A DNA stretch of 33,744 nt from Corallochytrium limacisporum (GCA_002811645.1 PDIP01000073.1:218763-252506), one strand, 5' to 3'; numbered from the stretch's first letter, positions 18,087-27,597 are shown. The notes: generated from the sequence alone by a model not told the origin. Numbers and translations are program-made.

Positions 18087-18667
18087 GTTGACTCCGTAAA
18101 GTGTGGGAGATGCAATGATAATTCTTTACCCGTTTGAAAACAGTAGGTTCAAATGTCATAAACATGTGGTTGTTTTGAACACATACCCTTCAATACCTTC
18201 AAATACAAAATCTCGTGCGTGATCATTTCCTTACGGGACAACATTTTCAGAAAGGATAATCAGCATGACTGTTTGAAGCCTGTAAACTGGTCTTATATGT
18301 TACCATAACAAATTTCTTTATTGACAGACGACTTGGCAGAGAACACCGGGTTCAACCCGCTTCTGTGCCCTTGTGAACCGATCAGTGCTGGGTCTCAGAC
18401 ACCGCTCTCCCGTGTGCGTGACCTTCCCCGTGGCCCTTACTCTCCCATTCGGTACAGGCGCAAACAAAACACTTCGCACTCGTCAGAGATAAGGTAGAGG
18501 CCCACTTGCGCAGCACAGTCGCCTATTGAAGCAAAGGCCCACAAGCTCCGGCACATGGGGGCCCTCCCCCAGGGAAGGCGGGGAAGGGGGACGGCAAGTT
18601 TCAAAGTGGCTGAGGCTGTGTTTCTGTGCGACAGGCCCCCCCGTTTCCTTCCGAGCGGAACAATTCC

Positions 18668-18681
18668 CATACATTCACTAC
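18668..18681 (-). promoter_or_regulatory. TGAATGTA-core element, copy D
   Basis: Minus strand GTAGTGAATGTATG, 582 bp upstream of the EF-Tu start and on its strand. Confidence 0.35.
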
Positions 18682-18802
18682 CGCAGGCAACCCGCACAAG
18701 GGGTCTCCCGACTCACAATGAAAATTGACCGCTACCGACAGGGCCCAAAAAGAAAAAGAAAGAGAGAACCTTCACAAGTCCACTGGGTATTGATCATGTA
18801 TT

Positions 18803-18808
18803 TTTATT
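18803..18808 (-). terminator. poly(A) signal AATAAA for TANGO2
   Basis: Minus-strand AATAAA 73 bp past the TANGO2 stop. Confidence 0.45.
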
Positions 18809-18881
18809 GATATATGGATGGGGAATATAATCAATATCGGACCGACAGTTCTCCAACCCCTTTGGAGAGTTTGGTCTTTGC

Positions 18882-19829
18882 TTACCCGCTCGCAGCAGCG
18901 GCGGCAGCGAATGCTGCACCCGATCCAGAGGTCACGTTGGCGGCGTCTTCTGATTGACGCTTCTGCGGATGGATCAGGAACTGATGGTCGGCCTCGTTCT
19001 GGGTCGGATGCTCAAGATCATCGACCCCGAACGTCCGTTCAACGATGCGTACCCGGTTGTTGTGATCAACAAGGATGACAGTTGTCGCGCGCGTTCCATA
19101 TATGCCGGAAAAGCCCGGGGCGAGCGGCACAGGCTGAGGAAGGATGCGGATACTAGACAGGGCCCACTCTACTTCTTTCGGCACACCAGTGTTGGGCAAA
19201 TCAGTTTCGTTTTCGTGTACCCTACTGTCCCTCATAATACCAAACAGTTCATCGATCACAGCATCCTCAGTTTCACTATCAGTCTTCTTCAATAGCTCTG
19301 ACACGTTGTGCTTACCTTTTTGAACCTTAGGCCAGTTACGTGAGTTGATCGGTCCATTGCTCATGCCGTGCACGTCCTTCAAAGGCAGCTTCATAACTCC
19401 GATCTTGTGGCGATTGCTCAGATACCACAGTTCCGGTTCCTCGCCGTCTAGTTTACCAACAATCAGGTTGAATCCATTGTATTGGCCCATCTTCTCCTCT
19501 AGCTTTCGCAAATAGGTCTCTGGATCGTCGTTCCCACTAAGGAAGTCAGATGTCAGTGCCCCGCGACTGAGCATGTTCAGTTTCTGGTTGGCCTCACGAA
19601 AGTTCGTTAGAACACTGAATCGACCGTTTTCTGTGATACCAAGCCATGTACCAGCACCTCGTCCGACCTCTGCATCGTATCCCCCGTAGATGAGGCCTCC
19701 GTCATGGGCCTTCCGGTGAGGCCATGCCTGCAGCGGTTCCGTGGGGCGGGCAAAGAATTCGTCCCTATTGTTGGCGATGATCAATTTGTAATTGTCCGTG
19801 GTGTGTATTCCTAGAAATACAATACACAT
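18882..19829 (-). CDS. TANGO2: TANGO2 / NRDE family protein
   Basis: Member of the TANGO2 family, implicated in Golgi organisation and mitochondrial or haem-linked lipid metabolism; the biochemical reaction is debated. The 315-aa protein starts MCIVF, the family N terminus with Cys2 in the position of an Ntn-hydrolase-like nucleophile. It has the diagnostic NNRDEFFARPT (20-30), GGTWLG-like GAGTWLGI, the VLTNFRE segment, RGALTSDFL and GFNLIVG. It also has SNGPINSRNWPKV and, near the C terminus, YGTRATTVILVD. The last 35 residues, including an Ala-rich tail, are extra. The ATG at 19829 gives the expected start exactly. An AATAAA follows the stop. No intron. Identification is secure. Confidence 0.94.
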   Translation of the reverse strand: MCIVFLGIHTTDNYKLIIANNRDEFFARPTEPLQAWPHRKAHDGGLIYGGYDAEVGRGAGTWLGITENGRFSVLTNFREANQKLNMLSRGALTSDFLSGNDDPETYLRKLEEKMGQYNGFNLIVGKLDGEEPELWYLSNRHKIGVMKLPLKDVHGMSNGPINSRNWPKVQKGKHNVSELLKKTDSETEDAVIDELFGIMRDSRVHENETDLPNTGVPKEVEWALSSIRILPQPVPLAPGFSGIYGTRATTVILVDHNNRVRIVERTFGVDDLEHPTQNEADHQFLIHPQKRQSEDAANVTSGSGAAFAAAAAASG

Positions 19830-21239
19830 TGTAGTTTTATGTCTATGACCCTGATTCTAAACTTCTAGATGTTTCAAGTCTCTACAGCTCCTTACACGTA
19901 TGTAGGTCTACAGGTTGAATGATCTATATCGTTGAGTTACTATTTCTTTCCTTTATGCTGTTATTCTTACAAACCCGTCACCATGCAGAGTTCTTTTTAT
20001 GCAATGTCACAAATACCAGAAACCCATGTCTTGCGTCCGTAAGAAGCGGTGTCGCCTCCAAAGGTGTGCCCGAGGACAAAGGAATAGGGACCCACGGAAC
20101 AGCCGCATCTCCCAGGCGAATTCCCCCTTCACCCAGCCCAAAGATTCTCACCCAATTTATCATGTGTCATACCCGGCGGTTCTCTCTGCGCCTCCCCCCT
20201 CGGCGTGACAGGCCCGAAGAGGAGAGAACGCGATCGAAAAAAAAAAATGGACGCCCCCCCTCCACTCCAAAACCCTTCTCCCGGCTCTTGGTCTCCTCCC
20301 CGTGCCCGGGCAGAGAGGGTCCAAGCAACCGGGGAGGGGCCCCGGGTTCGGGTCTGCTGACGGACCACCGGCCTTCTTCACAAGGGAAAATTCTGACCTA
20401 CAAACCCCCCCCCCTTCCTCCCCCCAAGAGCGAACTACGTTTGCTTCGATCCGTCCCGGCCGGGAAAGTTGAGGAGGGGGGGATGTGCGTGTGTGTGCCA
20501 AAAATAAAAAATCAGGGCTATTTGCGCCGAGCGGGGCATTTACACCCCACCCCCCCTTCTTTTGCCCAAAGCTTTTCTAAATCTAAGATGCCCCGCCTGC
20601 GGGTGACCCATCGATAGCAGCGACGAACACGCAAGCGCTTACAAATCCTTCCCGACTGCCGCGGTGCGCGCTCCCCTCCCCTGCCTCGCTCTTGCGAAGG
20701 AGTGGCAGGTCGGGGACTGTTGGCAAGTGCCTGCCGCCGCCTTCCTCTCTTGGTCACGGGTGGGTCCGTGGTGTGGCCGGTGAAGTACATCCTGCTGGGT
20801 GTGTGCTCATTGACGCAGTGGGCATGCTGTGAGTGAGTCACATGGTCTTGCTGGATGGTAACAGACGAGTAAGTTGGTGGCAAGAGTACAGTAAAGCGAA
20901 GATCCGGACAAAGAACCAGGGGCAGGAAATTGGGTTCGGAGGAGGATGATTTACCATGTATACTCGTAAACACCAACGAGTCTAAAGAACACGTTTCGTG
21001 TGTATTGTGATAGTGTGCATATAAGGAGATAAGCCAACAAGGGAACGGGACAACATGCTGCTCTTGTCCCCATCGCTGAGGGTTTCCGATCCACGGCTTT
21101 GTGCAATGTCCATGAAGTCAATGCGATTGAAATAGATGATATCAATTCTTTAGACGCCTGTTCCCAATGGTATGCGTGGTGTGTGTGTGCTATGTGATAT
21201 GTTTGAACCATTTTTAATACCCATGCTAACACCAGATGG
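19830..21239. other. spacer between TANGO2 start and nucleolin-like 3' end
   Basis: 1.4 kb including the TANGO2 promoter. At 20200-20600 it is a GC-rich island with C8-C10 runs, GGGGCCCCGGG near 20337 and GGCCGGG elements. Right of 20750 it is ordinary. An ATTAAA at 21213-21218 (-) could serve the nucleolin-like gene. The ORFs in the island are compositional. Confidence 0.45.
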
Positions 21240-22793
21240 TTAGTCGAAGCTAATCTTGGTTCCAGAGAACCCAGCAACAGCGCCAGAGCGGGAAGCCTTC
21301 TGCACGGAAGGACCGGATCCGCCACCGCGGCCACCACGGAATCCAAGACCGCCACGGCCACGACCACCGCTGTTGCCTCCACGACCGCCGAAACCGCCCC
21401 GGCCTCCAAAGCCACCACGACCACCACGGCCACCGCGACCGCCACCCTGACGGGGGGTACCCTGACGGCTGTTGTCACGCTGGGTAGCGTAGTCGAGACG
21501 GGGATAGCGACCGTTCAGTTGGTAGGCACCGCATTCGTTCTTGGCCTTCGCAGCCTCCTCCTCAGTGTAGAACTGGACGTAGCCGAAACCACGGAACTCA
21601 CCAGTTTCTTTGCTGGTGGCCAGACGCACCGCCATAACAGGAGCGGACTCGCTGAAGAACTCCCGGACCTGGTCCTCAGAGACATCGAAGCTGAGGTTAC
21701 CCACGAATAGAGTGGAGGATTTCTCGGATTCTCCCTTGTCGTTGTGCTTGGCGTTGGGACGAGTCTCGCTCATATCAAAGCGCAGAGTGCGGCCCTCACA
21801 GGGCATGTCCTGCCACTCGTTGATCAGTGTCTGTGCGGCCGTGTTGGGCAAATCAATGTAACCATATCCCTTGGAACGACCTGTGTCCCGTTCTGTGAGG
21901 ATGCGGACGGACTTGGTCTGCACGCCGGTCTCGCCCTCAATGAACTCCTTCAAGCTGTCGTCGGTGTGGCTCCACGGGACACCTCCACAGAAGAGGGTGA
22001 CAATCTTGTCATCCTCTCCGCCCTCCTCGGCGACCTTGGCTTTCTTCGCCTGGGGTTCCTCACCTGTCTTGTCCTCAACAAACTCAGCAGACTCCTCGGG
22101 AGTAGCAGCTTCCTCCTCAGTGGTCTCCTCGTGCTTGCGTTTCTTTTCCGCGCTCTTGGTGTCCTCCTCGTCCTCAGAATCAGAGTCAGAGTCAGAACCG
22201 GAGTCAGAACCGCTATCGCTGTCACTGTCACTGTCACTGTCAGAAGACTTGGAGCTGGCCTCGCTGGCAGACTCCTTGGCCTCAGCAACCTGCTCAACCT
22301 TCTTCACTTTCTTCTCTTCGACTTTAACTTCCTGTTTCTTTGTCACTGCACGCTTCTCCTCCTCGTCATCGGAGTCAGAGTCACTGTCGGAACCGGAGTC
22401 GCTGCCAGAGTCGCTGTCAGAGTCGCTACCGCTGTCACTGTCACTGTCGCTATCGCTTCCACTGTCGGAGTCAGCATCCTTCTTGGCGTCGGCCTTCTTG
22501 TCAGCCTTCTTGTCAGCCTTCTTCTCCACCTTGGTATCCTCCACAGGCACGACTTCGGGAGCTTCAGAAGCCTCAGAAGCAGACTCAGAGGAAGAAGAGG
22601 CAGAAGCAGCTGAAGAGTCAGATTCACTGGAGCTGGAGCCACTAGAGCTGGAGGAATCGGACTCAGAACCAGAGTCAGAGTCGCTCTCAGCCTCAGCGGC
22701 GAGCTTCTTCTTCTCTTCCTCCTTCTTCTTCTGCAGGGCTTTCTCCTTCTTGGAGACCTTGCCGGCCTTCTTTGCCAGGATTGCGGGAGACAT
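21240..22793 (-). CDS. nucleolin-like protein (acidic repeats, 2 RRM, RGG tail)
   Basis: Nucleolar RNA-binding protein of the nucleolin/Gar2/Nsr1 type, acting in rRNA transcription and pre-rRNA processing. The 517-aa protein has a lysine-rich start (AGKVSKKEKALQKKK), then alternating acidic Ser/Asp/Glu tracts with lysine-rich breaks to about 255. These tracts are typical CK2 targets. RRM1 is at about 261-340 with RNP-like LFCGGVPW and KGYGYIDL. RRM2 is at about 358-435 with LFVGNLSF and RGFGYVQF. A Gly/Arg/Phe-rich RGG domain follows to about 500, and the last residues are KISFD. Two RRMs match fungal and plant members, whereas animal nucleolin has four. The acidic tracts are made of near-perfect repeats, so length may vary between strains. 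No intron. Confidence 0.93.
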   Translation of the reverse strand: MSPAILAKKAGKVSKKEKALQKKKEEEKKKLAAEAESDSDSGSESDSSSSSGSSSSESDSSAASASSSSESASEASEAPEVVPVEDTKVEKKADKKADKKADAKKDADSDSGSDSDSDSDSGSDSDSDSGSDSGSDSDSDSDDEEEKRAVTKKQEVKVEEKKVKKVEQVAEAKESASEASSKSSDSDSDSDSDSGSDSGSDSDSDSEDEEDTKSAEKKRKHEETTEEEAATPEESAEFVEDKTGEEPQAKKAKVAEEGGEDDKIVTLFCGGVPWSHTDDSLKEFIEGETGVQTKSVRILTERDTGRSKGYGYIDLPNTAAQTLINEWQDMPCEGRTLRFDMSETRPNAKHNDKGESEKSSTLFVGNLSFDVSEDQVREFFSESAPVMAVRLATSKETGEFRGFGYVQFYTEEEAAKAKNECGAYQLNGRYPRLDYATQRDNSRQGTPRQGGGRGGRGGRGGFGGRGGFGGRGGNSGGRGRGGLGFRGGRGGGSGPSVQKASRSGAVAGFSGTKISFD

Positions 22794-24064
22794 TGCGCTC
22801 GGTGTATGTATCGAACAAAAAGGAAACTAGAAATATGTGCTTCCGGACTTAAACCCCGAGCTTAGTTATTAGACACAAATACGTGGAAGTCCAGACAAAG
22901 CACCGTTCCACAGATGTACCTTCTCCTGCGTGTGTTCGGGGTGAGGCAAAAGGACGGAACAGTGCCCAAAAACCACCCCACATGGCTCCCCACCCGGACT
23001 GGTATAGCTCTCCCACACCCACCCAAAGGAAAATTATGCAAAATTTTACCTCGGTACAGGAGCAGAAGGGTAGACCGAGACCAACGAAGGAAGCAACAGA
23101 AATAAAGAAAAAGGGAGAGCACCCCTCGTGCGGTCGCGGCCCTGGGTGTTAATACCCCTCTCTCTCTCTCTCCCCCTCTCTCTGTGTCTGTGTGTCCCTG
23201 GCCCACCAGCAGCACGCACACTCAACCAGAGACCCACCCCGCACCCAAACGGGGCGAGGGCGGGCCAGCCATGTGAGGCCCCCCCCTCCGGTCCCTTGGT
23301 TTTCCATTATTTCTTATCCTACCATTTTTTTCCTTCTTTTTCTTTAGGCCTTCGGTCCTGTGCCACGCCCCCGATCGGGGAGAGAGTTCTATAGTGAAAG
23401 TACTGATAATACCGGGTTCCACTTTGGTGTGAGTCCAGGAATTCTCCGGACGACGTGAGCCTCGGAACCCGAAAAATTGGAGTGGCTTGGAGGCATCATC
23501 TCGTATTGGATATAGGTCTGCATGGCGTATAATTCACTGCCCGGTATACTTAATATATTGAGCGTGTGTGCGATACCTTCACAGTTTTTGGTATGAGACC
23601 CGTGGAAAATTTCCCCTTGTTCCAGGACCCGCGTAGTGGAAGATCAATTGCACTGCACCGGCTCTAGAGCCGCACCACCAGCCGTGCTACACACAGGGAC
23701 AGGGTCTTTCCGCGAGACTCCTCCAACCCCCCTCCCCCCAAGGACGGCCAGAGTATGTATTTCCCAGAAGGCTGCCTTTTTCTTCTTTCTTCCTCTTTAC
23801 TTTTTCTCGAAAATTCATTATTTTGGAACACTCAGCAACTTTTTTCTCTCTTTGTTAATTCCAAAATTTTGGGCTTATTTCCAACTGGGCAAAAGCTCCC
23901 TGTCCCTTCTTTTTCGTCTTTTATTTGACGCAATTTTTCCCCAATGAAAACAAATATCATAGTGTTGTGTGTGCTCGGATTATGTCCATATGTTTAATAA
24001 TGGAATGCAGGTACATTTGTGACGGAGAACCTATCGGAAGGCATACCTCACGGGCTGACCCGCA

Positions 24065-24081
24065 CCCCCCGGGGGGGGGGG
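24065..24081. repeat. C6-G11 homopolymer switch
   Basis: Six C immediately followed by eleven G. A second copy of this architecture lies about 155 bp to the right. Confidence 0.85.
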
Positions 24082-24096
24082 AATATTTCGCTCCCG

Positions 24097-24146
24097 TTCC
24101 GTAATAAATTCGGCGGGTTCGCCCGCTTTACGGAAATCGAACCCGC
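24097..24146 (+). other. nested hairpin with UUCG loop and competing stem
   Basis: The inner perfect hairpin GCGGG-TTCG-CCCGC (24113-24126) is enclosed by an 8-bp outer stem, TTCCGTAA (24097-24104) with TTACGGAA (24128-24135). The inner left arm can instead pair perfectly over 9 bp, GCGGGTTCG with CGAACCCGC (24138-24146). The two folds exclude each other. No RNA family recognised. Confidence 0.45.
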
Positions 24147-24218
24147 GCGACACAGAGGCCTCCTTGCGGGGGCTTGATCGCGTAAATAATATAACGAGGG
24201 GTTCAGCTTATAGCAGAG

Positions 24219-24235
24219 CCCCCGGGGGGGGGGGG
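24219..24235. repeat. C5-G12 homopolymer switch
   Basis: A short C run switches directly to twelve G. Confidence 0.85.
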
Positions 24236-24471
24236 TAGGCTCGCCGCTGGCAAAACTACGTACACCGGGTCGCGGGGACGGTGTCCCTCCATCCTACGGA
24301 CCTACGACAACAGCTCCGCTCATCAGAGGCCACAGACTCAACCACACATCGACGCCAACGGTTCTCGAAACTCTTCGCGTTGCTATCGCGCACGCAAATG
24401 TGAATCGCTGAGTAGGTGGAGCCGGTGGGGAATGGCTAATAGAGCCACTAAATATTAAGTGCTCCAGCCAG

Positions 24472-24511
24472 GGCGGGATACGAATACCCGCCTACTGATC
24501 TAATTACACCA
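24472..24511 (-). other. degenerate tRNA-like segment (A-box-like plus hairpin)
   Basis: Minus strand: TGGTGTAATTAGA (24511-24499) resembles a Pol III A box and tRNA D arm. It is followed at once by the hairpin GGCGGG/CCCGCC (24492-24472) whose loop TATTCGTAT resembles a T loop with an inserted base. No anticodon arm or matching acceptor stem is present, so it is not a tRNA gene. It may be a decayed tRNA-derived sequence. Confidence 0.2.
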
Positions 24512-25045
24512 CTTCGGACTCTTTGCGTAAGTCCATTTGAGATGCTTGTGCAACATGCCCAATACGGCAGTATGTTTTGCGCCTAAGACTACAAAGATGC
24601 AACTACAACACGACAAAACTAGTTTTCGTGTGCCGATCCACTTCTGGACATGGGACACTTTTCCCTTCAGTAGTAGCAACGTAGATCTCCTGCAGCCAGC
24701 ACAAAGTCCCGCAATGGCTACACTCACACAAAGTTCATGTGGGCCTGCCATACCTGCGCAAAATCGGTGGGTAGCTCCCAAGCTTGGGAGCCCGTTGGAC
24801 CAAGATTAGTGGTGCCCCAGTCTCCGTGCAACTGCTGACGCGGCGCTGATGTGTGTACAGTAGACCAACAGGCAGCATCCCGTGAAACACACACGTGAGT
24901 CTTGGTGAAAGATCCCTGAGCCTGGATGTCCCACCATCACGAAAAGGTATTTTAGAGATGGGCCGAACTTGATCAAGTAGCTTGACCAAGGATCACCGCA
25001 AACCTCTTCATGTGCATGAAGTAGTGAGCTCAAGACATTGACATC

Positions 25046-25414
25046 ATGAAATCTTTCATCACCATCCTCGCCATCGCTGTTTTCAGTGTGGTCCAAGGGG
25101 CCTCCGTAGATACATGTGTTCCCGAGATGGCGGTGTGCATGTATGGCCCTGACTGCTGCGACGATATGGGGTGCATTCTCAATAACATCGACAATGGCAC
25201 CGGCTTATGCTATGGAACGATTCGGACTGGCGCGCCATGCGAAGACGATATTTCCTGCAACAGTCTAAGGTGTGTAGATGGCTTCTGTGCTCCCCTAGCA
25301 AGCTGCAAACCCAATGGAGATTTCTGCCTTATGGACCTCGATTGCTGTGGTGGCTGGTGTGAGTTTGCTCCTGGTGGTGGCACGTGTCGCGACCGCGCAG
25401 ACATGCCGCAGTAA
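25046..25414 (+). CDS. secreted double-knottin cysteine-rich protein
   Basis: A 122-aa protein with a signal peptide (hydrophobic ITILAIAVFSVV, probable cleavage after QGA near residue 19). The mature chain has 16 cysteines. Cys24, 31, 37, 38, 43 and 55 give C-x6-C-x5-CC-x4-C-x11-C. Cys87, 94, 100, 101, 105 and 114 give C-x6-C-x5-CC-x3-C-x8-C. Both fit the inhibitor cystine-knot (knottin) consensus. Between them Cys65, 71, 76 and 81 form a C-x5-C-x4-C-x4-C module. Knottins act as protease inhibitors, antimicrobials, channel blockers or structural wall proteins, and nothing here chooses among these. NDN-type glycosylation (NGT at 50-52) is possible. The ATG at 25046 is the first in frame and gives an intact signal. 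No intron. Extracellular location is well supported; role unknown. Confidence 0.8.
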   Translation: MKSFITILAIAVFSVVQGASVDTCVPEMAVCMYGPDCCDDMGCILNNIDNGTGLCYGTIRTGAPCEDDISCNSLRCVDGFCAPLASCKPNGDFCLMDLDCCGGWCEFAPGGGTCRDRADMPQ

Positions 25415-26438
25415 GCCGGGCTCGTTCACCTATTCGACCACATGTTGCTCTCGGTGACAAGCATGAGCGGCGCAAACCTATCCAGCGTACCGTTGTCGCC
25501 CACTGCCATCTTCATTCCGATTGCACGACCACTTCCGAGGCCCTTCTGCAATCTTTGGCTTCCGGTATGTCCCTACGATACATGCTTTTGTGTTTGATTA
25601 AGTGTACAATACAATACTAAGGAGTCCCGTCCCCAAATCGCATCATTGTCCTGGTACGAGACAACCTCGCCAATTGCTCGGTGCTCTTCCTCCATCTTCC
25701 CGTCCAGCGGGATATGAGCGGAACCAGAGTATGCAAGGATTGACAAAGAACCACTGCTCATTTGCGGAACGCTTCCTTTGGGGATACACCTACACTGGTC
25801 TTTTTGCTCAGATCCCAACGTACAAAGCAACTCTTCGTTGCATAGGAAGGCATCGGCAGAAGACGAAGAGTTGAACACCACTCAGCCATGGCAAAAACAA
25901 AAAATTTTCAACCTGTGGGGGATGCGCGCGGTCGCCTACGCATCCATTAACGTTATTGCGAACTCCTTGTGTCAGCCACAGTATGGGCGTTGTAGAACAT
26001 ACTCACTGCAGAGAATCCGGTACGACTCAGATTGAATAGACGCAAGTACGACACGACGAGAACAATACTTTCGTCCATACCAACCCATTTCGTTCTCTTG
26101 GGTCTTCCCGGTGACCAAGTACCTATGGAATCCGAAGCGATAGCATGACGCAACAAGCAGGAATCTGATAGAGCCAGGGAATTATTGTCCCTCCCTCTGG
26201 GGGTTGGGGAAGGGGGTTTCATGCCTTCGGCGCCCAGGTTCGGATGCAGCAGCGCCAAGAACTGCTTTTCCAGTAGGGCGACCAAAATTGCTGTGATGCT
26301 ACTTCAGGTGCTGTCTAATAGGTGTTCGCAAGTTCGGGATAAGATTACTATACATAGGTGTAGCCAAGTTTAAGAAATTCTTACTTTTCTTGCACTGAAG
26401 GTTCATGATGCCATTTGTTGGAGGTCAAGTTGGGCGTC
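25415..26438. other. spacer between knottin gene and snurportin, with minus-strand coding-like patches
   Basis: About 1 kb. A minus-strand frame at 25573-25876 has natural-looking composition with a cysteine-containing stretch (DQCRCIPKG) but no ATG. An overlapping minus frame from an ATG at 25890 gives 43 aa. A GTGAGT donor-like site near 26006 (-) follows a frame from an ATG at 26078 with hydrophobic SIVLVVSYLRLF. These could be exons of one spliced minus-strand gene; I could not fix a model. A G-rich block lies at 26199. Confidence 0.3.
26199..26216 (+). repeat. G5TTG4AAG5 block
   Basis: GGGGGTTGGGGAAGGGGG: three long G runs with 2-nt loops, the complement type of the C4-5A2 blocks elsewhere. 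Confidence 0.6.
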
Positions 26439-26446
26439 ATGTGTGA
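26405..26446 (+). promoter_or_regulatory. upstream ORF overlapping the snurportin start
   Basis: Tandem ATGs at 26405 and 26408 open a 13-codon frame ending in TGA at 26444-26446, out of frame with and overlapping the main ATG at 26439. If both lie on the mRNA, it should reduce snurportin translation. Confidence 0.4.
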
Positions 26447-27401
26447 TGATGCGGAGGACCTTGTAGATGCTCTACAGGCAACCACTGTCGACGGAGTTGA
26501 TAGCGCAGTGTCTACTCAATGTGCGACACCCGGCATTCTCCCTCTTTTCAGAAAAAAGGCGGGATCTTACAAGGAAGGCCCAGGAAGCACAATTTCACAG
26601 AACGCGCTTCGAAGAGATCACTTGGAGCGCTTGCAAGCCAGAAGGGCGGCCCTTCTTGAGTCCAGGCGGGCTCAATCATATGACAAGTCGTGCACTGAAC
26701 AACATGCTGTGTCTGAGTTGCCAGTAGAATCGGACCGGAGGACTAAGGGACACTGGAACAATCCGTGGGCATATCAGATCATGTTGAGTGACTGGCTTGT
26801 GGAAGTTCCTGACGATTTTGAGACTGCATGGGACGCATACATGTGTCCAGTTGGCAAGCGTTGTTTGGTACGAGCCGGTGGAGGGCATACTAGTGCTTAC
26901 ACACGTCATGGACGCAACATTATGCACTTCCAGTCGAAATTGCCCGGTGGGTTGAGCCGACAAAAGAGAACACCTAGAGATTACGTTCTTCTTGACTGCG
27001 TTTGGGATGAGGAGCGCAGAACTTTTTACGTGCTTGATGTCATGGTCTGGAAAGAGCTGGACTTCTACGATTCAGACCGCTCTTTCCGGTGTTTTTGGAT
27101 CTCGTCAAAGATCAAGGAATTGAATCTGACCGAACGGGTAAAACAGGACCAGTGCTGTTTCCTTCCGCTGCACAGCTTCGCGTGCACGTCCAGGGGACTC
27201 CAAGAACTTCTTTCTGCTCAATTTGAGTACGGTCGGGATGGCATCTTGTTCTATCACCATGACTGTGACTACACACCGAACATCAGGAATCCACTGACAG
27301 CATTCTTAGAGCCTAAGATGTGTGAGAAGGTATTGGGCATCTCAGATGATGCAGTCGCAGAGGCCAAACGAGACGAAAGAGCGAACAATTTACGAAGCTA
27401 A
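26439..27401 (+). CDS. SNUPN: snurportin-1 (m3G-cap snRNP nuclear import adaptor)
   Basis: Adaptor that binds the trimethylguanosine cap of spliceosomal snRNPs and links them to importin beta for nuclear import. From the ATG at 26439 it is 320 aa, against about 360 in vertebrates; a longer frame to 26415 would need a TTG start. The importin-beta-binding segment is at about 36-82, with basic runs NALRRDHLERLQARRAALL and ESRRAQSYD. The cap-binding domain is at about 118-305, with DWLVEVP, the hallmark CPVGKR (136-141), TSAYTRHGR, SKLPGG, DYVLLDCVWDE, FYVLDVMVWK and DGILFYH. The family's cap-binding tryptophans cannot be assigned exactly from sequence alone. An overlapping upstream ORF precedes it. 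It is convergent with the mitochondrial protein gene. Identification is good. Confidence 0.92.
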   Translation: MCDDAEDLVDALQATTVDGVDSAVSTQCATPGILPLFRKKAGSYKEGPGSTISQNALRRDHLERLQARRAALLESRRAQSYDKSCTEQHAVSELPVESDRRTKGHWNNPWAYQIMLSDWLVEVPDDFETAWDAYMCPVGKRCLVRAGGGHTSAYTRHGRNIMHFQSKLPGGLSRQKRTPRDYVLLDCVWDEERRTFYVLDVMVWKELDFYDSDRSFRCFWISSKIKELNLTERVKQDQCCFLPLHSFACTSRGLQELLSAQFEYGRDGILFYHHDCDYTPNIRNPLTAFLEPKMCEKVLGISDDAVAEAKRDERANNLRS

Positions 27402-27597
27402 TGAACATCACGAGTTTTGTATCATAAACTGTACAATAGAGAACAAACACAGAATACTTGAGATATGAAATTTGATGAACTTTTTTGTTACGTTTTTGGT
27501 GTTTCGCAGTATGTTGTAGAGCAACATATGTTTTGCGATCTTTCCAGGTGAAAGGTTTTATCACAAGACCTAAAGAGATGGTATCTAATCATCTCGT
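27402..27597. other. convergent spacer, snurportin / mitochondrial protein
   Basis: 196 bp of AT-rich 3' flanks. No feature recognised. Confidence 0.4.

Larger units (their letters stand above)
18087..18881. other. spacer between EF-Tu start and TANGO2 3' end
   Basis: 795 bp holding the EF-Tu promoter. Near 18560-18650 it is GC-rich with C and G runs. It carries a minus-strand TGAATGTA element and the TANGO2 poly(A) signal. No gene seen. Confidence 0.45.
22794..25045. other. gene-poor 2.25-kb region upstream of nucleolin and of the knottin gene
   Basis: Left part: nucleolin promoter, with a CT/TG microsatellite at about 23159-23200. Middle, 23700-23950: T-rich. At 24050-24520: an unusual GC-rich structured stretch with two C-to-G homopolymer switches, a two-state hairpin and a degenerate tRNA-like segment, listed separately. 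From 24540: ordinary sequence leading to the knottin gene. No convincing coding region; ORFs there are overlapping and unsupported. Confidence 0.45.

Noticed and set aside
17001-18137. 378-codon plus-strand ORF
   Set aside because: Exact antisense shadow of the intact mitochondrial EF-Tu gene; arises from its strong codon bias.
21744-22830. Two long plus-strand ORFs (289 and 319 codons) rich in Ser, Leu and Val
   Set aside because: Antisense shadows of the acidic repeat region of the nucleolin-like gene.
24472-24511. Functional tRNA gene
   Set aside because: A-box-like and T-arm-like parts are adjacent with no anticodon arm and no acceptor pairing; kept only as a degenerate tRNA-like segment.
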